A stretch of 64,000 nucleotides of DNA from Halorussus lipolyticus (GCF_029338375.1 NZ_CP119804.1:2872955-2936954), one strand, 5' to 3'. Counted from the first letter of the stretch, positions 1 through 9,476 are shown. Made by a program: numbers and translations. Notes: generated by a model not told the origin, from the sequence alone.

Positions 1-2
1 AC

Positions 3-779
3 GTTCACCGCCACCCGAAGCAGGCCTTCGAACACGTCGGGGCAGTTCTCGAAGGCGCGCGCAACATCTACTGGCGACTCACTGTTCGGGAGAATCTCGA
101 CTTCTTCGCCCGACTCGGTGGACTCGACCCCACCGAACAGCGGGACCGACACGACAGACTCCTCGAACAGTTAGGCATCGCAGACAAAGCCGACACCATC
201 GTCAACGAACTCTCCCGCGGCATGAAGCAGAAAGTGTCGTTAGCCAGCGTCTTGGCTCGAAAGCCTGACGTGGTGTTCTTGGACGAACCGACACTGGGTC
301 TCGATGTCGGAAGTTCGCTCGAACTCCGGGACGAAATCGGCCGACTCGTCAAACGAGACGAGATGACGGTTCTGGTGTCGAGTCACGACATGGACGTTAT
401 CGAAGACATCTGCGACCGGGTTGTCATCCTCGACGATGGCCGAATCGTCGCCGACGACTCGGTCGATAGCCTCGTTGACCTGTTCCGGAGTCAGGAAGTC
501 GAGATAACCATCGAGGAGGACGTTCCGGAAACGGTCAAGTCGGCCGTTCGAGACTGTTCGCCAGACAGTTCGTGGTCGGAGATTCGTGGCCGGACCCGAA
601 TCGAGGTCTCGATGACAGACAGTAGTGATTTGCGCGATATTTTCGGCGTCCTCGCCGACGCCGGCCTTTCGATTACCGACATCCAAACGTCCCAGATAGA
701 CTTCGAGGAGGTCTATCTGCGCATAACCGAGGACCAAGACGAAACACAGGCCGTCCCGGTCGGTGAGACGAATGCGTAA
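3..779 (+). CDS. ABC transporter ATP-binding protein (5' end outside window)
   Basis: ATPase subunit of an ABC-2 type exporter. The reading frame is open from base 3, so the start and the Walker A motif lie upstream of the window. Visible motifs are the ABC signature LSRGMKQKV, Walker B with its glutamate and D-loop (VVFLDEPTLGLD) and the H-loop histidine in VSSHDM. A region of about 100 residues after the nucleotide-binding core probably forms the C-terminal regulatory part seen in CcmA/NatA-like ATPases. Its stop overlaps the start of the permease that follows by 8 bases, which indicates translational coupling. The substrate cannot be told from sequence. Confidence 0.93.
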   Translation, partial: VHRHPKQAFEHVGAVLEGARNIYWRLTVRENLDFFARLGGLDPTEQRDRHDRLLEQLGIADKADTIVNELSRGMKQKVSLASVLARKPDVVFLDEPTLGLDVGSSLELRDEIGRLVKRDEMTVLVSSHDMDVIEDICDRVVILDDGRIVADDSVDSLVDLFRSQEVEITIEEDVPETVKSAVRDCSPDSSWSEIRGRTRIEVSMTDSSDLRDIFGVLADAGLSITDIQTSQIDFEEVYLRITEDQDETQAVPVGETNA

Positions 780-1545
780 GACGCTCCGACTCTTTTACGG
801 TATCCTTCGAAAGGAAGTGTTGCTCCTCTACCGATACCGCGTGAACACCGCGGCGTATCTCCTGACGTTGTACGGGTTCTTTTTGCTCATCTTCTTCGGC
901 GGTCGGACTATCGGCGGCGACGCGTTCGACGACTCGCTCGGAGCGGTCATCATCGGCTACTTCCTCGTCACGATGTCGTTCACGGCGTACAACGAACTCG
1001 CGTTCACCTTCAGTCGGGAGGCCGCTTGGGGCACCCTCGAACAACTCTACATGTCGCAGGTCGGATTCGGCCGCACGATGGTCATAATCGCCATCGTGCA
1101 GGTTCTCGTGAGTTTCGTCTGGGGTGCCGTGATGCTGGCCGCCATGCTCCTGACGACCGGCGAGCAAATCGCCATCAACGTGGTCAGTGTGGCCCCGATA
1201 ACTGCGTTAGCCATCGTCTCGGTTCTCGGACTCGGGTTCGCGTTCGGCGGTGGTGCCGTCCTCTACAAGCGAATCAGTAGCGTATTCAATCTCGTTCAGT
1301 TCGTGTTCCTCGGACTAGTCGCCGCCCCGGTCGAGAAGTATCCGCTACTGAAGTACCTCCCGCTCACGCAGGGGAGCTATCTCCTCCAGTTGGTGATGGA
1401 ACAAGGCTACACCATCTGGGAAATCCCGACGAGCGAGTTACTGATTCTCGTCGGCACCGCTGTTGGTTACTCCCTCCTCGGCTACGTCGTGTTCAACAAG
1501 TTCGTCGCCGTGGCCCGACGGCGCGGCGTGATGGGCCACTACTAA
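772..1545 (+). CDS. ABC-2 type transporter permease
   Basis: Membrane subunit paired with the preceding ATPase. The 257-residue product begins with a short basic segment (MRKTLRLFYGILRKEVLLLYRYR) and has about six hydrophobic spans, as in ABC-2 permeases. The ATG at 772 overlaps the ATPase stop; an in-frame GTG at 763 is an alternative start adding three residues. The pair forms a complete minimal exporter of one ATPase and one permease. The cargo is unknown, and there is no nearby substrate gene to suggest one. Confidence 0.88.
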   Translation: MRKTLRLFYGILRKEVLLLYRYRVNTAAYLLTLYGFFLLIFFGGRTIGGDAFDDSLGAVIIGYFLVTMSFTAYNELAFTFSREAAWGTLEQLYMSQVGFGRTMVIIAIVQVLVSFVWGAVMLAAMLLTTGEQIAINVVSVAPITALAIVSVLGLGFAFGGGAVLYKRISSVFNLVQFVFLGLVAAPVEKYPLLKYLPLTQGSYLLQLVMEQGYTIWEIPTSELLILVGTAVGYSLLGYVVFNKFVAVARRRGVMGHY

Positions 1546-1557
1546 AAAAGGTCCTCC

Positions 1558-2139
1558 TCAGTCGAGACCGGTGATGTGGAGCATCGTCTCCAGACCTTCC
1601 CACTCGGATTTGAGCAGGCCGAACTGGACCTGATCGACGCGCTCGCCGTCAACGGTGTACAGCTCTCGCTTCCCGCCCTCGGGCTTGAAGAAGTGTCCGA
1701 ACGCCTCGTTCCCTTCGATGAGTGCCTCGTTGGCCTCGGCGGTCTTGAACGTCAGTCGATGGAGACCCAGTTGTTCGAAGGCGTGGGCGACGACGTGAAG
1801 CGTCGCGTCCGTGGCGTATCGGTTGCGCTGAGCCTTGGGAAGCACCCAGAAGCCGATGTCGGCGTCGCCGTGGGTCCAGTCGATGGGATACACCTGAATA
1901 TAGCCGACAGGTTCACCGGCGAACTCGCCTTCTTTCGGAACCATCAGTAGATTGACGCTGTCGGAGTCGCTATCGACAGCCTCGAAGTACTGTTCGGTTT
2001 CGACCCCGTTCAGTGGAGTGTCCGTGATGAACTTCCGTAGCTCCGGGTGGTTCCGACCCCGCTGGAGGAACTCTATGTCCTCTTTCTCGACCGTTCGAAG
2101 TTCGAGGAGTTCTCCTTCGATGAATACTGCTCCGGGCAT
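1558..2139 (-). CDS. GNAT family N-acetyltransferase (RimJ/RimL-like)
   Basis: Acetyl-CoA-dependent acyltransferase of 193 residues. The N-terminal segment GELLELRTVEKEDIEFLQRGRNHPELR and the middle IGFWVLPKAQRNRYATDATLHVVAHAFEQLGLHRL are typical of the RimJ/RimL group; the acetyl-CoA-binding loop is QRNRYAT. The acceptor substrate is not predictable. It is convergent with the upstream ABC operon, with only 12 bases between the stops. Confidence 0.85.
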   Translation of the reverse strand: MPGAVFIEGELLELRTVEKEDIEFLQRGRNHPELRKFITDTPLNGVETEQYFEAVDSDSDSVNLLMVPKEGEFAGEPVGYIQVYPIDWTHGDADIGFWVLPKAQRNRYATDATLHVVAHAFEQLGLHRLTFKTAEANEALIEGNEAFGHFFKPEGGKRELYTVDGERVDQVQFGLLKSEWEGLETMLHITGLD

Positions 2140-2231
2140 TAATTATCAACCATCTTTGTGATTTAGAAATAATATAAATAAAACTTTCTATGTATCGTAG
2201 AATTGAACGTACAACGTTTGGAACAGTAACG

Positions 2232-2249
2232 ACTCGGCCGACGCCGAGT
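2232..2249. terminator. Hairpin downstream of the DUF4097 gene
   Basis: A seven-base perfect stem (ACTCGGC with GCCGAGT) closes a four-base loop in an AT-rich stretch just after the stop of the minus-strand lipoprotein gene. Position and shape fit a transcription terminator or an mRNA 3' end. No long T-run follows it on the minus strand, so the call is moderate. Confidence 0.4.
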
Positions 2250-2287
2250 AATTCCACAAAGAGTGATTGCCTGCTATCGGTCGCTCC

Positions 2288-3106
2288 TCAGTCCGAAAGT
2301 GAGCGGAGGTCGATACTTCCGTTAGTCGTCTCGAACGTGAGTTTGGAGTTTCCGTCACCGAGCGACCCGTGAATACTCGTCTGCGACGAATCCACCGACG
2401 AGAGTTCTAAGTCGTGTAGTTCGATAGTTCCGCTCGTCGTAGACGCGAATACTTCGGCGTCGAGACTACTCGCCACTGCCGCGTCGATGCTCCCGTTAGC
2501 AGTCGTGACTGTCGTATTGCCGGGTATCGACGGTACGTCGAGGGCTATCGACCCGTCGAGCGTCTTCGCTCCGGCGAGACCATCCACTGCTCGGGCAGTT
2601 ACCGTTCCGCTTTTCGTGGTTAGTGAGACCGTTCCGCTTACCTCCTCGGCGGTCAGGCTTCCGTTCTCACTTCGGAGTTCCGCGTCGCCCGTGACTTGGG
2701 TGACTTCGACCGACCCGTTTCTCGTCCGTACCATTCCGACCTGAACCGCTTTCGGACATTGGACGGTGTACTCGACGCTTGGTTCTGGTTGGTCGCCGAT
2801 GTCGCCGTAGGTAGTTTCTAATTCGAGCGTTCCGTTAGTCCGGGTATCGGCTATGGAGACTGCCTGCACTGCCTCTGAGGAGTTACCGCTGATTTCGACA
2901 TCGACTTCGACAGTATCTCCGTCGTGTCCCTCGACTGTCACTGACCCGTTCCGGTTACGAATCGCCAATCGAGTTCCGGATTCGACATCGTAGCTCAGAC
3001 TGTCACTGCGTCGTTCGCTTCCAAAACTCAGTTTCGAGGAGGTGCATCCCGAAAGAAGCCCGACGACGCTGGCCCCGACACCGCCGAAAAATACTCTCCT
3101 ATTCAT
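2288..3106 (-). CDS. DUF4097-type beta-helical lipoprotein
   Basis: Predicted exported lipoprotein of 272 residues. The start at 3106 gives MNRRVFFGGVGASVVGLLSGC, a twin-arginine signal ending in a lipobox (LLSGC). A longer start at 3124 would add six residues before the signal. The mature part repeats short strands of the pattern V-x-N-G-S-I/V-x-V/L (RNGSVTVEG, RNGSVEVTQ, ENGSLTAEE, LDGSIALDV, TNGSIDLRS), as in the DUF4097 beta-strand family. Such proteins are often surface or anti-sigma-linked, but no role can be assigned here. Confidence 0.85.
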   Translation of the reverse strand: MNRRVFFGGVGASVVGLLSGCTSSKLSFGSERRSDSLSYDVESGTRLAIRNRNGSVTVEGHDGDTVEVDVEISGNSSEAVQAVSIADTRTNGTLELETTYGDIGDQPEPSVEYTVQCPKAVQVGMVRTRNGSVEVTQVTGDAELRSENGSLTAEEVSGTVSLTTKSGTVTARAVDGLAGAKTLDGSIALDVPSIPGNTTVTTANGSIDAAVASSLDAEVFASTTSGTIELHDLELSSVDSSQTSIHGSLGDGNSKLTFETTNGSIDLRSLSD

Positions 3107-3257
3107 GGTAGAACCAACACCCATTCAAGTAAAGAATTTTACTGTATGTCGATTTCACGTCGGAGGTGGAACTGCCCCATCGCCACCCATCTAACAGCTT
3201 TTTGTAATTACATAAAATACAATAAGTTTTAGTATCCATAACTAGAATAAAGTAACA

Positions 3258-4523
3258 ATGGTCCAAATAGGGTTCTCTGACGAAGGAACCTCTAACTTCT
3301 CCTTCAAAAAGTTGCAGAACGGTTACGTGGTCCCGGACGTGTCGGTCGCGGAGTTGCGGCGACGCCACCGACAGCAGATACGGGAACAGGTCGAGGTAGC
3401 GGTGACGGCCGAACGCCTCGGATACGACTATGCGGTGCATCCAGAACACCACTTTCCGCTCTCGGGACCGCTGTCGCCCAACCCCGTGTTGACCCAGACT
3501 GCGATTGCACAACAGACCGAGGACATTCGGTTGTTACAGATGGCCAACATCCTGCCGTGGCAGGACCCGGTTCGACTGGCCGAACAGGTTGCTATGCTCG
3601 ATATTTTGAGCGACGGCCGAGCAGAAGTGGGCGTCGGACGTGGCTCGAAAGGAGTCGAAGCCGCGACGCTCGGACAGTACTGGGGCGGGTCGGTCCAGAA
3701 CGAGACCCAGAACCGACAGTCCTTCGAGGAGAAACTCGACATCATTCTCGCCGCGTGGACCGACGATTTCGTCGCTCACGAGGGGCGTTTTCACTCGGTG
3801 CCGCCGAAGTACACCCAGTGGGACAACGACCTCGAACGTCTCTTTCTCGACGGTGCGTCGGACCACGACCCCGAGGAGTACTTCGACGACGACGCCGGGA
3901 CGACCACGCTGGACTCGCTGTTCGTCTCGCCGGATACTCAGCAACGACCCCACCCGCAACTCTGGAAGCCCGCGGTGTCGCCCGGTTCGATGGAGTGGGC
4001 GGCCCGTCGTGGCATCAACGCCTGCACCTTCTGTACGATGTTCGACAACGTGAGCGAACGAATCGAAACCTACTACGAGGCGGCCGAAGACGCCGGGTGG
4101 CCCGACCACCGCCCGGATTACGACGGGACGCCGTTCAAGTTCGGTTGGGACGCCGACCGTGGCCGAGGAGTCGCCGCCATCTTCGAGGTGTTCAACACCG
4201 AAGTTGCGACGGACGAGGCGACCGAACACTGGAAACTCGGTCAAGAGTTCCAGCAGAGTTTGAGCAAAGCCACGAGTCCCCCCAAGAAAGCCGAGCGTAT
4301 CGAAATCGACGCCGAGTCACTTATCGAGCAGTACGACGCGCCCATCGTGGGCGACACCGACGAGATACTCGATGCAGTCGCCCAGTTCGCCGAAACCTGC
4401 GACTACGAGGACCTCATTCTCATCCCGGCGTTCAATATCGCGGGGATGACGCGCGAAGAACACGAAGTGCAACTCCAGTCGTTCGCCGACGACATTGTTC
4501 CGTACTTCGAGGACGAGAGCTAA
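3258..4523 (+). CDS. LLM class flavin-dependent oxidoreductase
   Basis: Luciferase-like monooxygenase of 421 residues with the TIM-barrel fold typical of FMN/F420-dependent enzymes. Diagnostic stretches are EQVEVAVTAERLGYDYAVHPEHHF near the N-terminus, LAEQVAMLDILSDGRAEVGVGRGS (flavin-binding region) and VGDTDEILDAVAQFAE near the C-terminus. It is longer than a typical 330-residue member because of an acidic insertion around residues 190-220. The upstream 60 bases are AT-rich with TATA-like sequence, consistent with its own promoter. The substrate is unknown; the enzyme could use FMN or, in this organism, F420. Confidence 0.85.
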   Translation: MVQIGFSDEGTSNFSFKKLQNGYVVPDVSVAELRRRHRQQIREQVEVAVTAERLGYDYAVHPEHHFPLSGPLSPNPVLTQTAIAQQTEDIRLLQMANILPWQDPVRLAEQVAMLDILSDGRAEVGVGRGSKGVEAATLGQYWGGSVQNETQNRQSFEEKLDIILAAWTDDFVAHEGRFHSVPPKYTQWDNDLERLFLDGASDHDPEEYFDDDAGTTTLDSLFVSPDTQQRPHPQLWKPAVSPGSMEWAARRGINACTFCTMFDNVSERIETYYEAAEDAGWPDHRPDYDGTPFKFGWDADRGRGVAAIFEVFNTEVATDEATEHWKLGQEFQQSLSKATSPPKKAERIEIDAESLIEQYDAPIVGDTDEILDAVAQFAETCDYEDLILIPAFNIAGMTREEHEVQLQSFADDIVPYFEDES

Positions 4524-4543
4524 GCCACGCTCGTCCGCCGAGA

Positions 4544-4741
4544 TTACGCCTTGGGCGTGTACCCGGCGTCCTCGATGGTCGTCACGATGTCCTCCTCCGA
4601 GGCGTCGCCTTCGACGGTCACGCTGTCGGACTCGTTGTCGGCCTCGGCGTCTTCGACGCCCGGCAGGTCGCGCAGGGCGTTCTCGACGTTCTCCTCACAG
4701 CCGCCACAGCTCATGCCTTCGACGGTAATCTCTTTCGCCAT
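4544..4741 (-). CDS. Heavy-metal-associated domain protein (CopZ-like metallochaperone)
   Basis: A single HMA domain of 65 residues that binds a soft metal, most likely Cu(I), through the CxxC of GMSCGGCEENVENAL. The rest (LPGVEDAEAD, SVTVEGDAS, TTIEDAGY) follows the ferredoxin-like fold of CopZ/Atx1 chaperones, in a very acidic halophilic version. The start at 4741 (MAKEITVEG) gives the usual CopZ length. It is convergent with the monooxygenase and stands next to DUF4396 and a Cys-rich four-helix protein, suggesting a local metal-handling cluster. No P-type ATPase is in this window. Confidence 0.9.
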   Translation of the reverse strand: MAKEITVEGMSCGGCEENVENALRDLPGVEDAEADNESDSVTVEGDASEEDIVTTIEDAGYTPKA

Positions 4742-4950
4742 GTTCGTTCGTAGGGGAGCGTCCTTTTTCCGACTTTCCACTTAGATTCCCGGCGGTGATG
4801 CCGGGGTTCGACTTCGAAACTAAAGCGCATCTTCGGCGAGCGGTCGTCCCGATTCCGGTGGCGCGTCGTTCTTTCCGGCGACGCCGCCCGGCGCGGCGAA
4901 ATTGCGGACTAGCCAAAATACCGTAAAACCTCACGGTCCTACGTTCCCGC

Positions 4951-5628
4951 ATGGGAATCCAGCAGACGCTACAGAACGTCCTGACGAATCCGACGTTTCT
5001 GGTCGCGTGGGGGATTGTGGTCGCTGTCTCGCTCGGCGTCCTCGTCTGGGACCTCTGGCGGAACAACGCCAAGCTAAAGAGCCTCATGAAGTTCGTCTGG
5101 GGCTTCACGGTACTGTACTCCGGTCCGCTGGGCCTCGCGGGCTACTGGTACTCCGGACGGACCCAAATCGACCACGACTCGCTGTGGCGCAAGGCCTTCC
5201 GGTCGGTCAGCCACTGCTACTCGGGGTGTGGCACCGGCGAGGTGCTGGGCTTCTCGGTCGCGGTCGGTCTGTTGGCGTTCAAGACGACCGGAACCATCGT
5301 CCTCACCTTCGCGCTGGCGTACTTCTTCGGCTACCTGCTGACGGTCGGTCCGCTGATGCAGGAGGGCGTCGGCCTGACGGAAGCCCTCTGGGACGCCTTC
5401 TACTCCGAAACGGCGAGCATCACCGTGATGGAAATCGTCGCTATCAGCACCGACATCTGGCTCGCAGGCGAGGCCGGAATCGGAGACGTGCTGTTCTGGT
5501 CCGCCCTCGTGTTCTCGCTCACGATGGGTCTGCTGGCGGCGTATCCGGTCAACCTTCTCCTCATCCAGTTCGGGGTCAAGGAGGGAATGATGAACCCCGC
5601 CAAGATGGGGTCGGAGATGGGGGCCTGA
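4951..5628 (+). CDS. DUF4396 domain membrane protein
   Basis: Integral membrane protein of 225 residues with about six hydrophobic helices. The conserved SHCYSGCGTGEVLGF motif, with two cysteines and a histidine near the third helix, identifies the DUF4396 family, whose members commonly sit beside copper-handling genes. The biochemical function is not established; a metal-transport or metal-sensing role is an inference from the Cys/His motif and from the HMA and four-helix neighbours on both sides. The ATG at 4951 is the natural start, shortly after an AT-rich box. Confidence 0.85.
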   Translation: MGIQQTLQNVLTNPTFLVAWGIVVAVSLGVLVWDLWRNNAKLKSLMKFVWGFTVLYSGPLGLAGYWYSGRTQIDHDSLWRKAFRSVSHCYSGCGTGEVLGFSVAVGLLAFKTTGTIVLTFALAYFFGYLLTVGPLMQEGVGLTEALWDAFYSETASITVMEIVAISTDIWLAGEAGIGDVLFWSALVFSLTMGLLAAYPVNLLLIQFGVKEGMMNPAKMGSEMGA

Positions 5629-5696
5629 GTCTGACCGCGACAGGAACCTGACACGGCCACAACCGGTTTTCCGATGGTCGTCGTGTTCCCTCTGCG

Positions 5697-6041
5697 ATGG
5701 CACTCTCAGAACTCGACCTGAGTGACACCGAGGAGAACTGCTTGGACAACTGCCTCGAAGCAGTACAGGCCTGTGAGTGGTGCGCCGACCAGTGCCTCGA
5801 CGAGGACATGGACATGTCCAAGTGCATCCGACTCTGCCGGGACGTGGCAGACCTCGCCAGCGACCACGCCCGGTTCATGGCGCGCAGTTCCAACTACAGC
5901 GACGAACTCGCCGAGGCCACCGCCGGGGCGGCCGAGGAGTGCGCCGAGGAGTGTCGCCGCCACGACCACGACCACTGTCAGGTCTGCGCCGACGTGGTGG
6001 AGGCCTGCGCCGAGTCCTGCCGCGAGATGATGCAGGCTTAG
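5697..6041 (+). CDS. Cys-rich four-helix bundle metal-binding protein (DUF326/Csp-like)
   Basis: Soluble 114-residue protein with 13 cysteines in helical spacing: CLDNCLEAVQACEWCADQC, CIRLCRD, then CAEECRRHDHDHCQVCADVV and CAESC. This pattern matches the DUF326/copper storage protein family, in which Cys residues line the core of a four-helix bundle and hold Cu(I) ions. There is no signal peptide, so it should be cytosolic. It lies 68 bases after the DUF4396 gene, and the HMA chaperone is 1 kb away. Its stop overlaps that of the following minus-strand gene. Confidence 0.88.
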   Translation: MALSELDLSDTEENCLDNCLEAVQACEWCADQCLDEDMDMSKCIRLCRDVADLASDHARFMARSSNYSDELAEATAGAAEECAEECRRHDHDHCQVCADVVEACAESCREMMQA

Positions 6042-6328
6042 AGGTGCGCCTCTATTTCTTCGACCAGTTCACGGGCCGAGGCGACGTGTTCGTCCGCAGT
6101 TTCGTCGCCGGTCTCCTCGACATTCGACAGCAACATCCGGACCTGTCCGACACGCTTCTCGACCACCGCATCGGGAACGTCTTGCCCGACTGCATCCCCG
6201 GCGACCGCCTCGGCCTCGCCGAGCCATTGACTCGCGCGGGCCTCGACCGGTCGCTCTGCGGTCGCTTCGAGTTCGGCGTGCAGGTCGGCCACGAGGTTTG
6301 AGAGGTCGGGGTCCTCCGAATCGGTCAT
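6038..6328 (-). CDS. Conserved haloarchaeal hypothetical protein, helical and acidic
   Basis: A 96-residue acidic protein beginning MTDSEDPDLSNLVADLHAELEATAERPVEAR, predicted almost entirely alpha-helical and without cysteines, signal or membrane span. I do not recognise a named domain. The start at 6328 was chosen because sequence before it has poor coding character. It is convergent with the four-helix metal protein (stops overlap by four bases) and divergent from the next gene, with a 58-base shared promoter region. Confidence 0.7.
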   Translation of the reverse strand: MTDSEDPDLSNLVADLHAELEATAERPVEARASQWLGEAEAVAGDAVGQDVPDAVVEKRVGQVRMLLSNVEETGDETADEHVASARELVEEIEAHL

Positions 6329-6386
6329 GCTCTGACTTCGACCCGAACCCGCAAGGATAATGCGGTCGAAGCGAGCGCCAGACAGT

Positions 6387-6848
6387 ATGAGCGACGACCA
6401 CGCCGAGGAGGACCACGACCACGGACTGCCACCCGAGGACCTCCAGTACCCCGAGTTCGTCTTCGAGGAGGGCGAAATCGCCGACGATGGGGGCTTCGAC
6501 CTCCAAACCGACCTCGACCGCGAGGAGTTACGCGAGTGGGTCGAGGACCTCGCCGGGGGCCTCGCCAGCCACGACATCGCAGTCGAATCGCCCGAGGGCT
6601 ACGTCACGCTCGGGGTCGCTCCCGAGGGCGCAGAGATGTCCTTCGACCCCGACGACGAGGGCGTCGGCGACTTCGAGGTCACGCTTCAGATGCGGGCCAA
6701 GGCGATGTTCGTCGCCGACGACCCGGAGGGCGAGAAGGTCGGCGCGCGCGGTGGCAAGGGGTTCGTCCCCATCGAGGCCCTGACCGGCGAAGCCGACAGC
6801 GACGAGTTCCGGTGTTATAACTGGATAGACGACCCGACGGACCCTTAG
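6387..6848 (+). CDS. Conserved haloarchaeal hypothetical protein (DUF5813-like)
   Basis: A 153-residue acidic protein starting MSDDHAEEDHDHGLPPEDLQYP. The body mixes strands and helices (REELREWVEDLAGGLASHDIAVESPEGYVTLGVAPEG, FEVTLQMRAKAMFVADDPEGEKVGARGGKGFVP) and ends [11 protein letters not shown]. It resembles small haloarchaeal proteins of unknown function; the DUF5813 assignment is from memory and uncertain. The ATG at 6387 is preferred to an in-frame start at 6360 because the upstream residues look non-coding. Its stop overlaps the thiD-thiN stop by four bases. Confidence 0.7.
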   Translation: MSDDHAEEDHDHGLPPEDLQYPEFVFEEGEIADDGGFDLQTDLDREELREWVEDLAGGLASHDIAVESPEGYVTLGVAPEGAEMSFDPDDEGVGDFEVTLQMRAKAMFVADDPEGEKVGARGGKGFVPIEALTGEADSDEFRCYNWIDDPTDP

Positions 6849-8233
6849 AGCGCGTCCAACAACGCCAACACTCGCTCGACCAACTCGTCCCCACTCTCTG
6901 CCGTCAGTTTCACTATCGCCTCCTTGCCGACCTCGCCGCGGTCCAGTACTGCGACCGGCGTGCCTTCGACCGACTCGAACGCCTGTCGCGCGCCCCACTG
7001 CATCGTAGAGCCTTCCTGCGCTTTCACGTCGTCAGGCTCCGCACCTCTGTCGTACTCCGCGACCGGCCAGTCCAGCGACTCCAGCGCGGACTCCACGTCC
7101 GAGTCGAACCGACAATTCGCGGCGAATCGCAGGTCGGGGTCGAACTCGCGGCACGACAGCAGGAAGCGCGCGACGTGACTCGACGCACCGAAGCGGACGC
7201 CCCGGTTGGGTTTGACGCCCGAGAAGGTTCGGGTGATTCGGCCCTCGACCGCGGCGGTTTCGCCGGTCTCCTCGGCGTAGGGGGTCGCGCCGACGACGTT
7301 CATCCCCACCTCCGGCACGAGGCCGGACACGTCCTCGGCCGCGAATTTCTGGACGACTTCGCGGACCTCCTCGGCAGTGGGTTCGCGGGCTTGGCGGTTC
7401 CGAATCCCGGCAGAGTGGTGGACTGCGCCCGGTCCCTCGCCGACGTCGAGGTGGTACCGGACCGCGCGCTCCATGAACGCCGCGCTCGCTTCGACCGCAT
7501 TATTTAGATTGTACCCCCGCGAGAGGAGCGCCGCGATGGCGGCCGAGAGCGCGCATCCCGACCCGTGGGTGGCCTCGGTCTCGACGCGCGGGTGCCGGAA
7601 GGTTCGGGCCTCGGATTCAGTCACCAGCACGTCCTGTACCGCATCGCCGGGGACGTGCCCGCCCTTCAGGAGGGCGGCGTCCGCGCCCATCGCCAGCAAC
7701 TCCTCGCCCGCTGTGATGGCGGTCTCTTTGCTGTCGATTTCGACGCCGGTCAGGACCTCCGCCTCGTCGGCGTTTGGCGTCACGAGCGCGGCCTCGGCGA
7801 GTAAGTCCTCGTAAGCCTTCTCGGCCGCGGGTTCGAGGAGACGGTCGCCCGACGCGGCGACCATCACGGGGTCCACGACGACCGGGAAGTCGGCCTCCCC
7901 AGCGCGGTCGGCAACGGTCCGGACGATTTCCGCGGTGGCGAGCATCCCGGTTTTGGCGGCGCGCACGTCGAAGTCGTCGGTCACGGCGTCGATTTGGGCT
8001 GACACTTCCTCGGCGGGGAGGACGTGCGTGGACTCGACTCCGCTGGTGTTCTGGGCAGTCACGGCCGTCACGGCGCTGGTTCCGAACGCGCCGTGGGCCT
8101 CGATGGTCTTGCAGTCGGCTTGGACGCCCGCGCCGCCGCCCGAATCGCTCCCCGCGACGGTGAGCGCGACGGGTTTCTCGACAGGTGCCGGTATTCGGGT
8201 CTGCGTGGTTGTCGGTCGGCTTTCGTCGCTCAT
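6845..8233 (-). CDS. thiD: Hydroxymethylpyrimidine/phosphomethylpyrimidine kinase fused to ThiN-type thiamine-phosphate synthase
   Basis: Bifunctional thiamine-biosynthesis protein of 462 residues. Residues about 17-280 are a ThiD kinase ([78 protein letters not shown]) that phosphorylates HMP and HMP-P. The remainder ([34 protein letters not shown], then [27 protein letters not shown]) is ThiN, the archaeal domain that joins HMP-PP with the thiazole phosphate. The fusion is a known archaeal arrangement that replaces ThiE. Confidence 0.94.
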   Translation of the reverse strand: MSDESRPTTTQTRIPAPVEKPVALTVAGSDSGGGAGVQADCKTIEAHGAFGTSAVTAVTAQNTSGVESTHVLPAEEVSAQIDAVTDDFDVRAAKTGMLATAEIVRTVADRAGEADFPVVVDPVMVAASGDRLLEPAAEKAYEDLLAEAALVTPNADEAEVLTGVEIDSKETAITAGEELLAMGADAALLKGGHVPGDAVQDVLVTESEARTFRHPRVETEATHGSGCALSAAIAALLSRGYNLNNAVEASAAFMERAVRYHLDVGEGPGAVHHSAGIRNRQAREPTAEEVREVVQKFAAEDVSGLVPEVGMNVVGATPYAEETGETAAVEGRITRTFSGVKPNRGVRFGASSHVARFLLSCREFDPDLRFAANCRFDSDVESALESLDWPVAEYDRGAEPDDVKAQEGSTMQWGARQAFESVEGTPVAVLDRGEVGKEAIVKLTAESGDELVERVLALLDAL

Positions 8234-8355
8234 TTATCCAGTGGTAAAACAGAGTGGTACTTAGAGATAGGTGGTCGGAACGCGGCGAGTCGAGTCCCAC
8301 TGCTCTCAGCCTCGTATGGACGCCCTTTTAAGCCCGCGAGACCGTATCTATCCCT

Positions 8356-9324
8356 ATGATTTTCGAGAACCTGCCGACGACACCAACGTCGGAGGAACTC
8401 ATCGACAAGGCCTTCTCGCGGTCTGCGCGGGCCGGACGCGCCAAGAGCGGCGCAGAGGCCCAGCAGTCGATGCTCCAGACGGCGTCGAACATCCTGAGCG
8501 ACAACATGCAGAACGTCGCGGCGGAGTGGCCCGACTTCGACGAGGTTCACCCCTTCTACTACGAACTTGCCGACGCTATCGTGGACGTGGACGAACTGCG
8601 CCAGAGCCTGTCCGAAATCCAGTGGGCCAGTCGAAAGACCCACAGCATCGGCCGGGAGTATCAGGGCAAACTGACCGGCGACGCCGACGCGGACCGCAAG
8701 ATTCGCAAGCAGGGCTTCGCCCGCCTCGCCGACATCGTGGAGGAGGTCTCCGACGACCTGAATCGCGTGGGCCAAGCCCACCAAGACCTGCGGCGACTCC
8801 CCGAAATCGACCCCGACGAACCGACCATCGTGGTCGCGGGCTACCCCAACGTGGGGAAGTCCTCGTTCGTCAACGAGGTCACGAACGCCCGGAACGAAAT
8901 CGCGGAGTACCCCTTCACGACCAAGGGCGTCCGTGTGGGCCACTTCGACCACCAGCGCATTCGCTACCAAATCGTGGACACGCCCGGTCTGCTGGACCGC
9001 CCCGAGGACGAGCGCAACGACATCGAGAATCAGGCGGTCTCGGCGCTGACCCACCTCGCGGACGCCATCCTGTTCGTCGTGGACGCCAGCGGTTACTGCG
9101 GCTACCCGCTGGAGGACCAGCTAGAACTTCGGGACGCCCTCGCCGAGCGGTTCGCCGACGTGCCGGTGCTGACGGTCTGCAACAAGTCGGACCTCTCGAC
9201 CGACGTGGAGGCCGACGCCTACATGAGCGTCGAAAACGACGAGAACGTGGACGAAGTGCTGGATACGGCGGTCGAGGCGGTGGGGTACGAACCCGAACTG
9301 CCGTTCGACGACGAACAAAACTAA
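8356..9324 (+). CDS. NOG1-like GTPase
   Basis: GTPase of the Obg/NOG1 branch, 322 residues. An N-terminal helical domain of about 150 residues (ENLPTTPTSEELIDKAFSRSARAGR) precedes the G domain, with G1 GYPNVGKSSFVN near residue 163, G2 in PFTTKGVRVGHF, G3 DTPGLLDRP and G4 NKSD near residue 276. NOG1 proteins act in large-ribosomal-subunit assembly. The protein is acidic and lacks the long C-terminal extension of eukaryotic NOG1, as is normal for archaea. It is divergently arranged with thiD-thiN across 122 bases. Confidence 0.92.
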   Translation: MIFENLPTTPTSEELIDKAFSRSARAGRAKSGAEAQQSMLQTASNILSDNMQNVAAEWPDFDEVHPFYYELADAIVDVDELRQSLSEIQWASRKTHSIGREYQGKLTGDADADRKIRKQGFARLADIVEEVSDDLNRVGQAHQDLRRLPEIDPDEPTIVVAGYPNVGKSSFVNEVTNARNEIAEYPFTTKGVRVGHFDHQRIRYQIVDTPGLLDRPEDERNDIENQAVSALTHLADAILFVVDASGYCGYPLEDQLELRDALAERFADVPVLTVCNKSDLSTDVEADAYMSVENDENVDEVLDTAVEAVGYEPELPFDDEQN

Positions 9325-9476
9325 CGATAGCACATCCGACACTGGAACTGGCCTTCACTCCTCCCAAATTCGCAACTTTCTCACAATAATACCCTCTTTG
9401 AAATATTTAAAATAGGCCTTTGAGAGCCTCTCTAGCGTATCATCTACTGATTTTAACCCACCGTAAAGCTTACTTA

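Noticed and set aside
3160..3180. GGAGGTGG resembling a Shine-Dalgarno
   Set aside because: No start codon follows at a usable distance.
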